Below the pieces are notes generated by a model. It was not told the DNA's origin. It did not search any database and saw only the letters and a list, made by a program, of their open reading frames with translations. Positions 49,925-59,630 of a DNA stretch of 64,000 bases are shown in pieces. The DNA comes from Pedobacter sp. SYSU D00535 (GTDB lineage Bacteria; Bacteroidota; Bacteroidia; Sphingobacteriales; Sphingobacteriaceae). A program made the translations under genes and the position numbers. Every line of letters begins with the position of its first letter. Position 1 is the first letter of the stretch. The stretch lies in contig NZ_JAFEWD010000007.1 in NCBI RefSeq assembly GCF_017355855.1, forward strand, positions 62,001 through 126,000, written 5' to 3'.

Positions 49925-52030
49925 TCAGGAAATATTATTCCATGTAATGTGTCTGTCTTTTTTCAGGAAATAGTTTTTCAAGAGTTCGTTTTTTTCCTGA
50001 CTAAGCTCCGGGTCTTCATCAAAGATTTGGATCACTTCCTCACGGGCCTGATGTAACAATTGTTGATCATTAGCCAGGTCTGCAATCTTCAAATCCAGCA
50101 CGCCACTTTGCTGCGTACCCTGAATGTCACCCGGGCCTCTGAGCTGCAGGTCGATTTCCGAAATTTCAAACCCATCGTTCGTTCTCACCATGGTTTCTAA
50201 CCTTATTTTCCCTTCCCGACTTAGTTTATTTCCGCTCATTAATATGCAATACGATTGTTCTGCTCCTCGGCCCACTCTTCCCCGAAGCTGGTGCAGTTGA
50301 GAAAGGCCAAAGCGCTCTGCATTTTCTATAATCATTACACTCGCGTTTGGTACATTTACTCCGACCTCGATAACCGTTGTAGCCACCATAATCTGAGTTT
50401 CACCTTTTACAAAACGCTGCATCTCAAAGTCTTTATCTGCGGGCTTTAGCTTGCCGTGCACGATGCTCATGCGGTAGTCGGGTAGTGGGAACTCTCGACT
50501 AATTGCTTCTATGCCAGCTTCCAAATGCAGCAAGTCCAATTTCTCACTTTCCTTTATCAAGGGATACACTACATATACCTGCCTGCCTTTGGCAATCTCC
50601 TGTCTGATGAATCCAAACATCCGGAGTCTTTGGTTTTCATACAGGTGGATAGTCTTTATTGGCTTCCTACCTGCAGGCAGCTCATCTATAACAGACACGT
50701 CCAGATCTCCATAAAGAGTCATGGCGAGGGTTCGGGGGATAGGGGTGGCTGTCATTACAAGGATATGCGGAGGCACGCTGTTTTTCTTCCAGAGCCGCGC
50801 TCGTTGCTCTACTCCAAAACGATGTTGTTCATCGATGACGGCCAGTCCAAGGTTCTTAAATTGCACCTCGTCTTCAAGAAGGGCATGGGTGCCGATAAGG
50901 ATATCTAAACTGCCATCCTGAAGCGCTTCATGCAATTTCTTCCTTTCCTTTTTTGGGGTAGAGCCGGTAAGTATGCCGATGTTAACAAGGTCATCCCCCG
51001 TGAGTTTTTTCAGGGAATCGTAATGCTGTTGGGCAAGAATCTCGGTAGGAGCCATCATGCATGCCTGGCAGTCGTTATCGATAGCGAGCAACATGGTCAT
51101 TAATGCTACCGCAGTCTTCCCACTTCCTACATCTCCCTGTACCAAGCGATTCATTTGAATACCTCTTTGGGTATCTTGACGTATTTCCTTGATTACTCTT
51201 TTCTGTGCATTTGTGAGGTCGAAAGGCAGCCTTTCCTTATAAAATAAATTAAACTTCTCGCCCACTGTTTCAAATCGGATTCCCCTGAACTTGTGATTTC
51301 GCAACAGTTTATTTTTCAGAAGCTTTAGCTGAATGAAAAAAAGCTCTTCAAATTTGAGCCTTCTTCTGGCGGCTTCCAATGAAGACGTATCGGGCGGGAA
51401 ATGGACTTTTAAAAAAGCCTCCTGCTTGCCCATCAACTTGTACTTGTCGAGAATATAAGCAGGAATCGTTTCGTCAATATCCTTCAATATCTGCTCGAGA
51501 GCGGCAGCCTGCAACCTCTGGAGGCCTTTGGTGTCCAACGAATATTGCTTTAGTTTTTCCGTTGAACTATATACAGGTTGAAGGGTTAGGTTACCTAATT
51601 TTTTTGCGGAGGGATTATAAAGTTCTATCTCCGGGTGGGGAATGGAGAAACGACCGTTAAACTCATTTGCTTTCCCAAAAGCAATATAAACGGAGCCTGG
51701 TTGAATGGCTTTATCCAGCCACTGGACACCTTGAAACCAGACCAGCTCGAGTAGGCCGGTGTCATCTTTCAGAGTAACTACCAGTCTTTTTGAGCGTTTC
51801 TCTCCTACTATTTCTTTCGAGACAACTCTACCAATAATTTGGACTGCAGCAAGGTCTGGATGTATGTCTTTTACCTTGTAAAACTTAGTACGATCAACAT
51901 ACCTAAAAGGAAAGTGCTGAATGAGATCCTGATAAGTGAATATAGACAGCTCTTTTTTTAAGAGATCTCCCCTTTGAGGTCCTACTCCTTTTAAGTACTC
52001 TATAGGAGTTTGTAAACTATGTTGTAGCAA
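49925..52030 (-). CDS. recG: ATP-dependent DNA helicase RecG
   Basis: A 701-aa branch-migration helicase that remodels stalled forks. An N-terminal wedge/OB domain (TPIEYLKGVGPQRGDLLKKE, later IIGRVVSKEIVGEKR) precedes helicase motifs LVQGDVGSGKTAVALM, GTHALLE, VIDEQHRFGVEQR, MTATPIPRTLA and QLRGRVGRG. Translation begins at TTG 52030. Length agrees with RecG. Confidence 0.96.
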   Translation of the reverse strand: MLQHSLQTPIEYLKGVGPQRGDLLKKELSIFTYQDLIQHFPFRYVDRTKFYKVKDIHPDLAAVQIIGRVVSKEIVGEKRSKRLVVTLKDDTGLLELVWFQGVQWLDKAIQPGSVYIAFGKANEFNGRFSIPHPEIELYNPSAKKLGNLTLQPVYSSTEKLKQYSLDTKGLQRLQAAALEQILKDIDETIPAYILDKYKLMGKQEAFLKVHFPPDTSSLEAARRRLKFEELFFIQLKLLKNKLLRNHKFRGIRFETVGEKFNLFYKERLPFDLTNAQKRVIKEIRQDTQRGIQMNRLVQGDVGSGKTAVALMTMLLAIDNDCQACMMAPTEILAQQHYDSLKKLTGDDLVNIGILTGSTPKKERKKLHEALQDGSLDILIGTHALLEDEVQFKNLGLAVIDEQHRFGVEQRARLWKKNSVPPHILVMTATPIPRTLAMTLYGDLDVSVIDELPAGRKPIKTIHLYENQRLRMFGFIRQEIAKGRQVYVVYPLIKESEKLDLLHLEAGIEAISREFPLPDYRMSIVHGKLKPADKDFEMQRFVKGETQIMVATTVIEVGVNVPNASVMIIENAERFGLSQLHQLRGRVGRGAEQSYCILMSGNKLSREGKIRLETMVRTNDGFEISEIDLQLRGPGDIQGTQQSGVLDLKIADLANDQQLLHQAREEVIQIFDEDPELSQEKNELLKNYFLKKDRHITWNNIS

Positions 52031-52211
52031 TGGTACGATAAATAGAAACTAAGGAGCTGAAGCGCTAACTACGTCGCTTTCACGAAAGTAGAAAAAAGCT
52101 GTGATGAAAGCAGAATTATCCAGCTTGTTACTAATATGGAAAATCTTTAGCAGCTCAAAACTTTGAAAGATGCCGTAGAATAGATTTGATTCCCACCAAC
52201 TTTCTTCGCAA

Positions 52212-52592
52212 TTAACCCTTCATTGCAATGACTGAAATCTCTACGTTTACATTTCTTGGCAGGCCCGCCACGGCAACGGTTTCCCTGGCAGGATAGTCTG
52301 ATTTGAAGTAGGAACCGTAGACCTCGTTAACCTGTGGAAACAACGACATATCCGAAAGAAAAATCGTTGTTTTTACAATGTCTTCAAAAAGGAATCCCGC
52401 TTCCTTTAATACTGCTTCTAAGTTTTTCATTACCTGATGCGTTTCCTCCTCGGTTGAAGAAATAACAAGTTCATTTGTATCAGGATTTAACGCTACTTGT
52501 CCCGAGACAAACAGCAAGTTTCCCATAGAAATGGCTTGGTTGTAAGGGCCGATCGGTGCGGGTGCTTTTGACGTTTTTATTACTTTTTTCAT
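52212..52592 (-). CDS. RidA family reactive-imine deaminase
   Basis: A 126-aa protein of the RidA/YjgF family, which hydrolyses reactive enamines and imines. It shows the start KVIKTSKAPAPIGPYNQA, FVSGQVALNP and the conserved Arg in PARETVAVAGLPRNVNVEISVIA. Trimer formation is usual. It lies 2 bp after the end of the short DUF6728-like gene. Confidence 0.95.
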   Translation of the reverse strand: MKKVIKTSKAPAPIGPYNQAISMGNLLFVSGQVALNPDTNELVISSTEEETHQVMKNLEAVLKEAGFLFEDIVKTTIFLSDMSLFPQVNEVYGSYFKSDYPARETVAVAGLPRNVNVEISVIAMKG

Positions 52593-52594
52593 GT

Positions 52595-52735
52595 TTATTT
52601 AAGTATAAACCAATCTACCAACTTGTAAATCAATCCCGCCAGAAACAGAATAATAGCAGTCGTATTAATGACGTGCATTATTCTTAAATTGAAGTTGTTA
52701 GGGCGATTGGGGTCTTTTCTTCGGAAAAAGTACAT
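52595..52735 (-). CDS. DUF6728-like 46-aa membrane micro-protein
   Basis: A 46-aa protein, MYFFRRKDPNRPNNFNLR followed by one transmembrane helix (NTTAIILFLAGLIYKLVDW). The start pattern YFFRRKDPNRP is recognised from small DUF6728 proteins of Bacteroidetes. The ATG at 52735 is favoured over one at 52783, which would lie in the upstream terminator area. Function unknown; it is adjacent to ridA. Confidence 0.7.
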   Translation of the reverse strand: MYFFRRKDPNRPNNFNLRIMHVINTTAIILFLAGLIYKLVDWFILK

Positions 52736-52781
52736 GTACAAAGGTAAGGAGTATTGGTATGGGATGAAGGAAAATTGCTTC

Positions 52782-52812
52782 AAAAAAAAGAGGGCTTCAA
52801 TTGAAGCCCTCT
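52782..52812 (-). terminator. Terminator of the ompA-like gene
   Basis: AGAGGGCTTCAA/TTGAAGCCCTCT is a perfect 24-bp palindrome followed by an eight-T run on the minus strand. Confidence 0.85.
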
Positions 52813-52841
52813 CTGATAATATGCTTAGATACTATATTATC

Positions 52842-54128
52842 TTATTTTGTGATTTCAACACGACGGTTAAGTACGCGTCCTTCTTCAGTTGCATTTGAAG
52901 CAACTGGACGGCTCTCACCATATGCTCTCACAGTAACGCGGTTAGCGTCAACACCAGAGTTAACTAAGTAAGTTTTTACTGAGTTAGCTCTGTCGCGAGA
53001 CAGGTTCATGTTGTACTGCTCAGTACCTTCAGCAGAAGCGTGACCAGCTAAGTTGATACGTGCAGCAGAGTTTGCTTTTAAGTCAGTTGCAACTGCATCA
53101 AGAACAGGGTAAGAAGAAGTTCTTAACACTGAGCTGTCAAATTCAAACTGAATAACTGCGCTTTGACCGTTAAAAGTAGCTCCTGTTGTATCTTGTAGTT
53201 TGATTGGGCAACCTGCTCCATCTACTACTGTTCCAGCTGGAGTACCAGGGCATTTGTCAAATCTGTCAGATACTCCGTCACCGTCAGCATCAGCTGAAAG
53301 CTGGTTAACTGTACCTTCCAAAGTGTTAACACGGTTTCTTAAAGCTTCAACTTCCTGACGTAATGTAGGATCTTTTAATTCATCATACATTAACGCTACT
53401 GGATTGGACCACTGTAAGCTTGGCTTTGCTCTGTTTCCTAACGCGAACTCAAGTCCTGCATAAGCATAAGACCATTTGTCTTTGTTAGAAGCACCATTTC
53501 TCCAAGATCCATCTAAGTTGTCAGCATCAAGGAAGTTCGCATCATAACCAAGGTTTAAGGCAACAACTTCACCTAGTTTGAAGTTAGCACCTACACCCAC
53601 AGGAATAAACAGCTCATTTCTGTTGTTTGCATCTGGTTCGTAATTAACTAATCCAGCACCACCTTGTACAAAGAAACCAACGTTTTTAGTTCTGTTCAAG
53701 AAAGACACAGTTCCAACATTGATAACACCTTTCAATGATACCGCATAGTTGATTTCCGTTTTAAAAGAAGGAGCTACACCTGCAGGAAGAGGAGTTCTTC
53801 CATCGTTTGTGGCGTATTCACCAGCAACTGTTCCAAGGTGTCCGTCTAGCTTTAAGGCAAATGAAGGAGCTAATTGTTTTTTGATAAACAGGCCTGCACC
53901 AAATTGAGCATCCCACTCGTTGTAATCATTAGTTCCGAAAGGGATAATTGGAGTTAAAACGCCAGCGTTAACACCGATTGACCAGGTTCTGTACTGACCT
54001 CTCCCGCCAAACACCGTGGCAGTAGAGCTAGAAGTAGTTGCGGTTGTGTCTTGAGCAGAAGCGGCAGAGATACCTGCTACTGCTAAAGCTGACGCCGCAA
54101 AAACTTTCTTTAACGTAGAATAATTCAT
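52842..54128 (-). CDS. OmpA-family outer-membrane protein with TSP3 repeat
   Basis: A 428-aa major outer-membrane protein. Signal peptide (SAASAQ), an eight-strand-like barrel to about residue 240, a short coiled segment (DPTLRQEVEALRNRVNTLEGTVNQL), a calcium-binding thrombospondin type-3 segment (DADGDGVSDRFDKCPG), and a C-terminal OmpA domain (VIQFEFDSSVL and LSRDRANSVKTYLV) that binds peptidoglycan. This resembles the Omp40/41 proteins of Bacteroidetes. A complete promoter and strong terminator indicate a highly expressed single gene. Confidence 0.92.
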   Translation of the reverse strand: MNYSTLKKVFAASALAVAGISAASAQDTTATTSSSTATVFGGRGQYRTWSIGVNAGVLTPIIPFGTNDYNEWDAQFGAGLFIKKQLAPSFALKLDGHLGTVAGEYATNDGRTPLPAGVAPSFKTEINYAVSLKGVINVGTVSFLNRTKNVGFFVQGGAGLVNYEPDANNRNELFIPVGVGANFKLGEVVALNLGYDANFLDADNLDGSWRNGASNKDKWSYAYAGLEFALGNRAKPSLQWSNPVALMYDELKDPTLRQEVEALRNRVNTLEGTVNQLSADADGDGVSDRFDKCPGTPAGTVVDGAGCPIKLQDTTGATFNGQSAVIQFEFDSSVLRTSSYPVLDAVATDLKANSAARINLAGHASAEGTEQYNMNLSRDRANSVKTYLVNSGVDANRVTVRAYGESRPVASNATEEGRVLNRRVEITK

Positions 54129-54176
54129 GCTTTGTTTTTTTTAAGGTTAAACAATTTTTAATTGTGTAATTTTTTA

Positions 54177-54206
54177 CAAAAATAAATATAAGTTTGATTT
54201 AGCAAA
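54177..54206 (-). promoter_or_regulatory. ompA-like promoter
   Basis: The minus strand has TTTG (54206-54203), 18 nt, then TATTTTTG (54184-54177). The predicted start is about 45 nt before the ATG. Confidence 0.6.
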
Positions 54207-54275
54207 ATCAACCAAATACCGGTCTATTTTCTTCAGCATTAAACACGGTACCTCTGCAAAGGTTTGAGAATAATT

Positions 54276-54283
54276 TAAATTTG
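54276..54283 (+). promoter_or_regulatory. -7 box immediately before the aminopeptidase start
   Basis: TAAATTTG ends 6 nt before the ATG at 54290, so a transcript starting here would be leaderless. Confidence 0.4.
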
Positions 54284-54289
54284 TACCTT

Positions 54290-55579
54290 ATGAAATACGA
54301 TTCTATCAATAGCCAGCTCTTTGAAAACAATCGCCTCAACTATATAAACAAACTGAAAGACAACTCGATAGCCGTCTTCAATGCCAATGATGAATTTCCG
54401 AGAAGTGGTGATCAAAATTTTTCATTTAAGCAGAATAGTGACCTGTTTTATCTTACAGGAATAGACCAGGAACAAACAATTTTGCTTCTTTTTCCTCAAT
54501 GTCCAAATCCCAATTATCGTGAAGTCCTGTTTATTCGACAAACAAATGACCATATTGCCGTATGGGAAGGATATAAATATAGCAAGGAGCAGGCTGTCGC
54601 GACTTCGGGAATCTCAACGGTTTTGTGGTTGGAGGATTTTTGGAGCATCTTTTCCGCGGTTGTGCATTATGCAGATAACATCTACCTAAATACCAATGAG
54701 AACGATCGGGCAGCGCTCGAGGTACCTTATCGCGACCTGCGGTTTATAAGGGACATCCAAGGTCGATATCCTCTTCACCGATATGAACGCTCAGCTCCTA
54801 TCCTTCGCGACCTTCGGTCTCGGAAGTCAGATATTGAAGTTCAGCTAATAAAAAAAGCGTGCGACATAACTAAAGATGCATTTGTACGGGTTTTGAAATT
54901 TGTGAAGCCAGGAGTGAAGGAATACGAAATTGAAGCGGAGATTATTCACGAATTTATTCGTCAGGGAGCGACAGGTCATGCTTACAACCCAATAATTGCG
55001 TCCGGTAAAAACGCAAACATCCTTCACTATAACGACAATAATCAAGTTTGTAGAGACGGGGACGTCATTCTTTTCGATTTTGCTGCAGAATACGCCAACT
55101 ATAACGCTGACTTAAGTCGCTCCATTCCTGTGAACGGAAAGTTTACCGGGCGACAACGAGACGTTTACAATGCAGTATTGCGGGTAATGAAGCAGGCGAA
55201 AGCAATGTTAGTAGCGGGAACTGTTTGGAACGAGTATCATGAGGAGGTAGGAAAGATAATGGAGTCCGAGCTTATTGGGTTAGGTTTATTAGATAAACAT
55301 GATGTGGCAAAGCAAAACCCTGCTATGCCGCTATACAAGAAGTACTTTATGCATGGCACTTCGCATCACCTGGGCCTTGATGTACACGATTTCGCCAGCA
55401 GATATCAACCTTTTGAGGTTGGAAACGTACTCACTTGCGAGCCAGGAATCTATATCAGAGAGGAAGGATTAGGTATTCGGTTAGAGAACGACATATTAAT
55501 CACTGAAGGTGGCAATATCGATCTCATGGAAGACATCCCTGTCGAGTTAGAGGAAATTGAAGACCTGATGAATAGTTAA
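54290..55579 (+). CDS. Xaa-Pro aminopeptidase (aminopeptidase P)
   Basis: A 429-aa M24 metallopeptidase removing residues before proline. An aminopeptidase P N-terminal domain is followed by the catalytic pita-bread fold. Metal ligands are seen in FDFAAEYANYNADLSRS (two Asp), HGTSHHLGLDVHD (His), CEPGIYI (Glu) and IRLENDILI (Glu). The ATG at 54290 was chosen over the TTG at 54281. It has its own -7 box. Confidence 0.92.
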   Translation: MKYDSINSQLFENNRLNYINKLKDNSIAVFNANDEFPRSGDQNFSFKQNSDLFYLTGIDQEQTILLLFPQCPNPNYREVLFIRQTNDHIAVWEGYKYSKEQAVATSGISTVLWLEDFWSIFSAVVHYADNIYLNTNENDRAALEVPYRDLRFIRDIQGRYPLHRYERSAPILRDLRSRKSDIEVQLIKKACDITKDAFVRVLKFVKPGVKEYEIEAEIIHEFIRQGATGHAYNPIIASGKNANILHYNDNNQVCRDGDVILFDFAAEYANYNADLSRSIPVNGKFTGRQRDVYNAVLRVMKQAKAMLVAGTVWNEYHEEVGKIMESELIGLGLLDKHDVAKQNPAMPLYKKYFMHGTSHHLGLDVHDFASRYQPFEVGNVLTCEPGIYIREEGLGIRLENDILITEGGNIDLMEDIPVELEEIEDLMNS

Positions 55580-55587
55580 AAGATCGC

Positions 55588-55595
55588 CTATCTTT
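55588..55595 (+). promoter_or_regulatory. -7 box before the first GT2 gene
   Basis: TATCTTTG ends 9 nt before the TTG start at 55605. The -33 side is weak. Confidence 0.35.
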
Positions 55596-55604
55596 GTTCC
55601 TGCT

Positions 55605-56582
55605 TTGGAAAATCCCGGTATCTCAGTAATTATCCCCAATTATAATGGTGCTAGTCTTTTTGTGGACACACTTCCTGCTTTGTTTAAAGCGCTTGAAAGG
55701 GCAAGCTGCGATTATGAAGTGCTGGTTGTGGATGATTGCTCATCGGATAACTCAGTATCCTTCCTCTCAGATAATTATCCTCAAGTAAGGGTAATTAAAA
55801 ATGCAGAAAATAGAGGGTTTTCGCCAACGATTAATCGGGGTATCTTTGCTGCAACGAAAGAATTGGTTTTCCTTTTAAATAGCGATGTCAAGGTTACAGA
55901 GGATTATTTCTTACCGCTTTTTAAATATTTTGAAGACGAGGCGACCTTTGGTGTGATGGGAAGAATAATAGGCTGGGACGATGAAGATATTCAGGACGGG
56001 GCAAAGTATCCGGAGCAGCAGGGGTTCAAGTATAAAACTTCTCTCAATTGCCTTCCCGAAAAGGGAGGAAGTTTGCCTTCCTTTTACCTGTCAGGAGCTA
56101 ATACTCTTGCCCGAAGAGATAGGCTGCAGTTTCTCGGCGGATTTGATGAACTTTTTGCACCCTTTTATATAGAAGACGTAGAGTTATCTGTGCGAGCATG
56201 GAGGAGTGGTTGGAATTGTTACTACGAGCACAACGCAGTATGCAGACACAAGACATCTACGTCGATTAAGAGTAAGGCTAGAAAGCGCTATATCTCCGAA
56301 ATTTATAATCGAAACAAGTTTTATTTTCATTACCTCCACTTGGAGGGTTTGTCGCTATTGGGCTGGTTGGTTCAAACCACATTTGAAGTGCTGTTCCGGG
56401 CTATAATGATGAGAACTGATTTTTTGAAGGGATATCTTTCGTTTCTTTCAAATCTCCGGAAAGTAAGACAATCGAAAGCTCGTTTTGAATTATCCGTCCC
56501 GAAGGCAATTTCATTGGTTGAAGTGGTGAATGCGATAAAAGGTAAGATAGCAACCGAAGGAGCTAGTTTTTTTCGACGATAA
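55605..56582 (+). CDS. Glycosyltransferase family 2 (rhamnosyltransferase-like)
   Basis: A 325-aa cytoplasmic GT-A enzyme. Nucleotide-sugar motifs are ISVIIPNYNGASLF, VVDDCSSDN and LLNSDVKV, with DEXF-like acid region IEDVELSVRAWRSGW. A hydrophobic helix at 240-265 may attach it to the membrane. Starts at TTG 55605. It begins the glycan block: an ABC exporter and glf follow. Exact sugar unknown. Confidence 0.85.
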   Translation: MENPGISVIIPNYNGASLFVDTLPALFKALERASCDYEVLVVDDCSSDNSVSFLSDNYPQVRVIKNAENRGFSPTINRGIFAATKELVFLLNSDVKVTEDYFLPLFKYFEDEATFGVMGRIIGWDDEDIQDGAKYPEQQGFKYKTSLNCLPEKGGSLPSFYLSGANTLARRDRLQFLGGFDELFAPFYIEDVELSVRAWRSGWNCYYEHNAVCRHKTSTSIKSKARKRYISEIYNRNKFYFHYLHLEGLSLLGWLVQTTFEVLFRAIMMRTDFLKGYLSFLSNLRKVRQSKARFELSVPKAISLVEVVNAIKGKIATEGASFFRR

Positions 56583-56610
56583 TTAAGTGAGGCTAAGCGG
56601 GCTAAATCAC

Positions 56611-56618
56611 TACCTTTG
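56611..56618 (+). promoter_or_regulatory. -7 box before the ABC exporter gene
   Basis: TACCTTTG, a full TAnnTTTG match, ends 11 nt before the ATG at 56630. Confidence 0.4.
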
Positions 56619-56629
56619 CATCAATTTAG

Positions 56630-58450
56630 ATGAAAACATACTTCCGTTTATTATCCTTCGCAAAGCCAATAGAGAAATTTGCAATCCCTTATATCTTAAC
56701 GACCCTTCTGTTTATCTTCTTTAATACGCTGAATTTTGCCCTGCTTGCACCTCTTCTAGAAGCGCTCTTCTTGCCGGCTAAACAAGCCGACCTAGTTACA
56801 GAGAAGCCGGATATGTGGGATGTAATGGCGACTTTCAAATACTATGTTCATTACTTTACTTCTGAGTACGGTTCATGGACAGCATTGAAATTAGTGTGCG
56901 GAACGCTTGTTGTGGCGAATCTGTTAGCTAACGTCTTCAAGTATTTTTCTCAAAAAATAATGGAAGACCTGCGAGCACACACGCTCCTTAATCTTCGAAA
57001 GTCAGTATTTGATAATGTGATGGACCTACACATCGGCTTCTTCACCAACGAGAGGAAAGGAGATATTATCTCGAAGGTATCGTCAGATGTGCAAGTGGTG
57101 CAGTTCTCAGTTACCAGTACCCTCCAGGTTGTTTTTAAGGAGCCAGTTCAATTAATAGCCTACGTGGTATTTCTTTTCTTAATATCAGTAAAGCTTACAT
57201 TGTACTCACTCTTAGTTATTCCTGTTTCTGGATGGATTATTGCACTTATTGTAAAAAGGCTGAAGGCTCAGGCTACCAGCTCCCACCAGTCGCTTGGAAT
57301 TATGCTCAGCTTGTTGGATGAAGCGTTAACAGGGATGAAAATTATAAAAGCATTCAACGCAACTGAATTTGTGAAAAATCGGTTCAATCAAGAGAATCAA
57401 AGGTATACGCGGATTATAAAATCGATGGCACGCCGGCAACAATTAGGGTCGCCTGTGTCTGAGTTCCTCGGTGTATCTATGGTTGCGGTTATTTTGCTGT
57501 ATGGTGGTTCTTTGATTCTTAGCGGAACATCCGAGCTGGAGGCCCCGGCATTTATTGCTTATCTGGCGCTATTCTCTCAGGTTCTGCGACCCGCGAAAGC
57601 AATGACGGACGCGTTTAGCAATATCCACTCGGGAATAGCGGCAGGTGAGCGTGTCCTTGAACTAATAGATACGAAGTCAGAGATCAACGATGCAAAAGAC
57701 GCAGTCGTATTAGGCGACTTTCAGCATTCAATTCAATTTGACAACGTTACGTTTGCATATGATACAAAACCGGTACTCGACAGTATCTCGATGGTCATAC
57801 GAAAGGGGCAAACGGTTGCACTGGTAGGCCCATCAGGGGGTGGTAAATCTACCTTAATGGATTTGATCCCACGATTTAATGAATGCCAGTCGGGTCGAAT
57901 ACTAATTGATGACAAGGATATCAGAAAGATTAAAATGTCTTCTTTGAGGTCAAAAATGGGCATCGTGAACCAGGAGTCTATTTTATTTAACGACACTATT
58001 TATAATAATATAGCATTCGGAAAGCCAAGTGCCAGTATCGAGGAAGTAGAAGCTGCGGCCAGGATCGCGAATGCACACGATTTTATACTGAAAACTGCAG
58101 AAGGATACCAGACAAATATCGGCGATAGGGGTATGAAGCTTTCGGGAGGTCAAAAACAACGTATTAGCATCGCAAGAGCGGTCTTAGCTAACCCTCCCAT
58201 TATGCTTTTAGATGAAGCTACTTCTGCTTTAGATACCGAGTCGGAAAAACTCGTGCAGGATGCGCTTACTAAGTTGATGCAGAACCGTACATCTCTTATT
58301 ATCGCTCACCGTTTAAGCACTATTCAAAATGCCGACCGCATTATCGTATTGGATGCGGGAAAAATTGTTGAGGAAGGGACACATTTGGAATTGATGCGTC
58401 GTAATGGCCTGTATAAGAAACTTGTGGAGATGCAGACCTTTAATGATTAA
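56630..58450 (+). CDS. MsbA-like ABC exporter (permease-ATPase fusion)
   Basis: A 606-aa half-transporter: a six-helix permease (1-330) and an ATPase (370-606) with Walker A GPSGGGKST, signature LSGGQKQRISIARA and Walker B MLLDEATSALD. The family flips lipid-linked glycans or lipid A across the inner membrane. Placed between GT2 and glf, it may export the glycan made here (inference). Long first periplasmic loop (about 45-85). Confidence 0.9.
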   Translation: MKTYFRLLSFAKPIEKFAIPYILTTLLFIFFNTLNFALLAPLLEALFLPAKQADLVTEKPDMWDVMATFKYYVHYFTSEYGSWTALKLVCGTLVVANLLANVFKYFSQKIMEDLRAHTLLNLRKSVFDNVMDLHIGFFTNERKGDIISKVSSDVQVVQFSVTSTLQVVFKEPVQLIAYVVFLFLISVKLTLYSLLVIPVSGWIIALIVKRLKAQATSSHQSLGIMLSLLDEALTGMKIIKAFNATEFVKNRFNQENQRYTRIIKSMARRQQLGSPVSEFLGVSMVAVILLYGGSLILSGTSELEAPAFIAYLALFSQVLRPAKAMTDAFSNIHSGIAAGERVLELIDTKSEINDAKDAVVLGDFQHSIQFDNVTFAYDTKPVLDSISMVIRKGQTVALVGPSGGGKSTLMDLIPRFNECQSGRILIDDKDIRKIKMSSLRSKMGIVNQESILFNDTIYNNIAFGKPSASIEEVEAAARIANAHDFILKTAEGYQTNIGDRGMKLSGGQKQRISIARAVLANPPIMLLDEATSALDTESEKLVQDALTKLMQNRTSLIIAHRLSTIQNADRIIVLDAGKIVEEGTHLELMRRNGLYKKLVEMQTFND

Positions 58451-58464
58451 ATAACGGGTACTCC

Positions 58465-58489
58465 AAACTAAATTCCCAAAGTTTAGTTT
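58465..58489 (+). other. Inverted repeat before glf
   Basis: AAACTAAA pairs with TTTAGTTT (8 bp, 9-nt loop) in the 67-bp gap between the ABC gene and glf. No T-run follows; role unclear. Confidence 0.35.
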
Positions 58490-58517
58490 AAAAGCAAGAA
58501 ATCAGAATTAATAATTA

Positions 58518-59630
58518 ATGGCTATTCAAAAATACGACTACCTAATAGTTGGCTCCGGACTTTTTGGAGCTGTTTTCGCACACGAAGCTAAAAAAGCTGG
58601 AAAGACATGCTTGGTTATTGACAAACGTAAGCATGCAGGAGGTAATGTTTATTGTAGGGAGGTTGAAGGAATTAATGTGCACGAGTACGGAGCTCATATC
58701 TTCCATACGAACGATAAAGAGATCTGGGATTACGTAAACCAGTTTGCAGAGTTCAACCGGTACACTAATTCTCCGATAGCAAACTTTAGAGGAGAGTTGT
58801 ATAACCTGCCGTTCAACATGAACACCTTCTATGCTTTATGGAAAACTAAGACGCCGGACGAAGCTAAGAAGAAGATCGAAGAACAAATTGCAGGTTTAAA
58901 TATTACTGAACCAAAAAATTTGGAAGAACAGGCATTGAAGCTAGTCGGTAAAGATATTTACGAAAAGCTTATTAAGCATTACACCGAAAAACAGTGGGGT
59001 AGAAAAGCTACCGAGCTACCAGCATTCATTATTAAGCGTCTTCCGGTTCGGTTTACCTACGATAATAATTATTTTAACGATAAATATCAGGGTATCCCTA
59101 TTGGCGGCTATAACAAAATTATTGATGGCTTACTTGAGGGGATAGAAGTACGATTGGAATGCGACTTCTTTGAACAGCGGGATGAACTCTCCGCATTAGC
59201 AGACAAAATTGTTTTCACGGGTAAGATTGACGAGTTCTATAACTTTCAATTCGGAGAGCTCGAATACCGCGGTTTGCGGTTTGAAACAGAGGTATTAGAC
59301 CGAGAAAACTATCAGGGAAATGCTGTTGTCAATTATACCGACTCAGAGCCTGCCTATACCAGAATCATTGAGCATAAACACTTTGAATTTGGAACGCAGC
59401 CTAAGACAGTGATTACCCGGGAGTATCCGTTAACGGCAGCGAAAGGATCAGAACCGTATTACCCTGTAAATGATGAAAAGAATTCGGAGCTTGTAAAAAG
59501 ATATCTTGAGCTTGCGAAAGCTGAAACAAACGTTATCTTCGGTGGAAGATTAGCAGAATATAAGTATTATGACATGCATCAGGTCATAGGTTCTGCACTT
59601 GTAAAAGTAAGAAGAGAGCTTGGTAGATGA
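58518..59630 (+). CDS. glf: UDP-galactopyranose mutase
   Basis: A 370-aa flavoenzyme that converts UDP-galactopyranose to UDP-galactofuranose. The FAD site is VGSGLFGAVFAHEA, followed by NVHEYGAHIFHTND and the substrate-binding KQWGRKATELP. GGRLAEYKYYDMHQVIGSAL is the usual C-terminus. Its stop overlaps the next GT2 start as ATGA. It identifies the nearby glycan as probably galactofuranose-containing. Confidence 0.95.
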   Translation: MAIQKYDYLIVGSGLFGAVFAHEAKKAGKTCLVIDKRKHAGGNVYCREVEGINVHEYGAHIFHTNDKEIWDYVNQFAEFNRYTNSPIANFRGELYNLPFNMNTFYALWKTKTPDEAKKKIEEQIAGLNITEPKNLEEQALKLVGKDIYEKLIKHYTEKQWGRKATELPAFIIKRLPVRFTYDNNYFNDKYQGIPIGGYNKIIDGLLEGIEVRLECDFFEQRDELSALADKIVFTGKIDEFYNFQFGELEYRGLRFETEVLDRENYQGNAVVNYTDSEPAYTRIIEHKHFEFGTQPKTVITREYPLTAAKGSEPYYPVNDEKNSELVKRYLELAKAETNVIFGGRLAEYKYYDMHQVIGSALVKVRRELGR

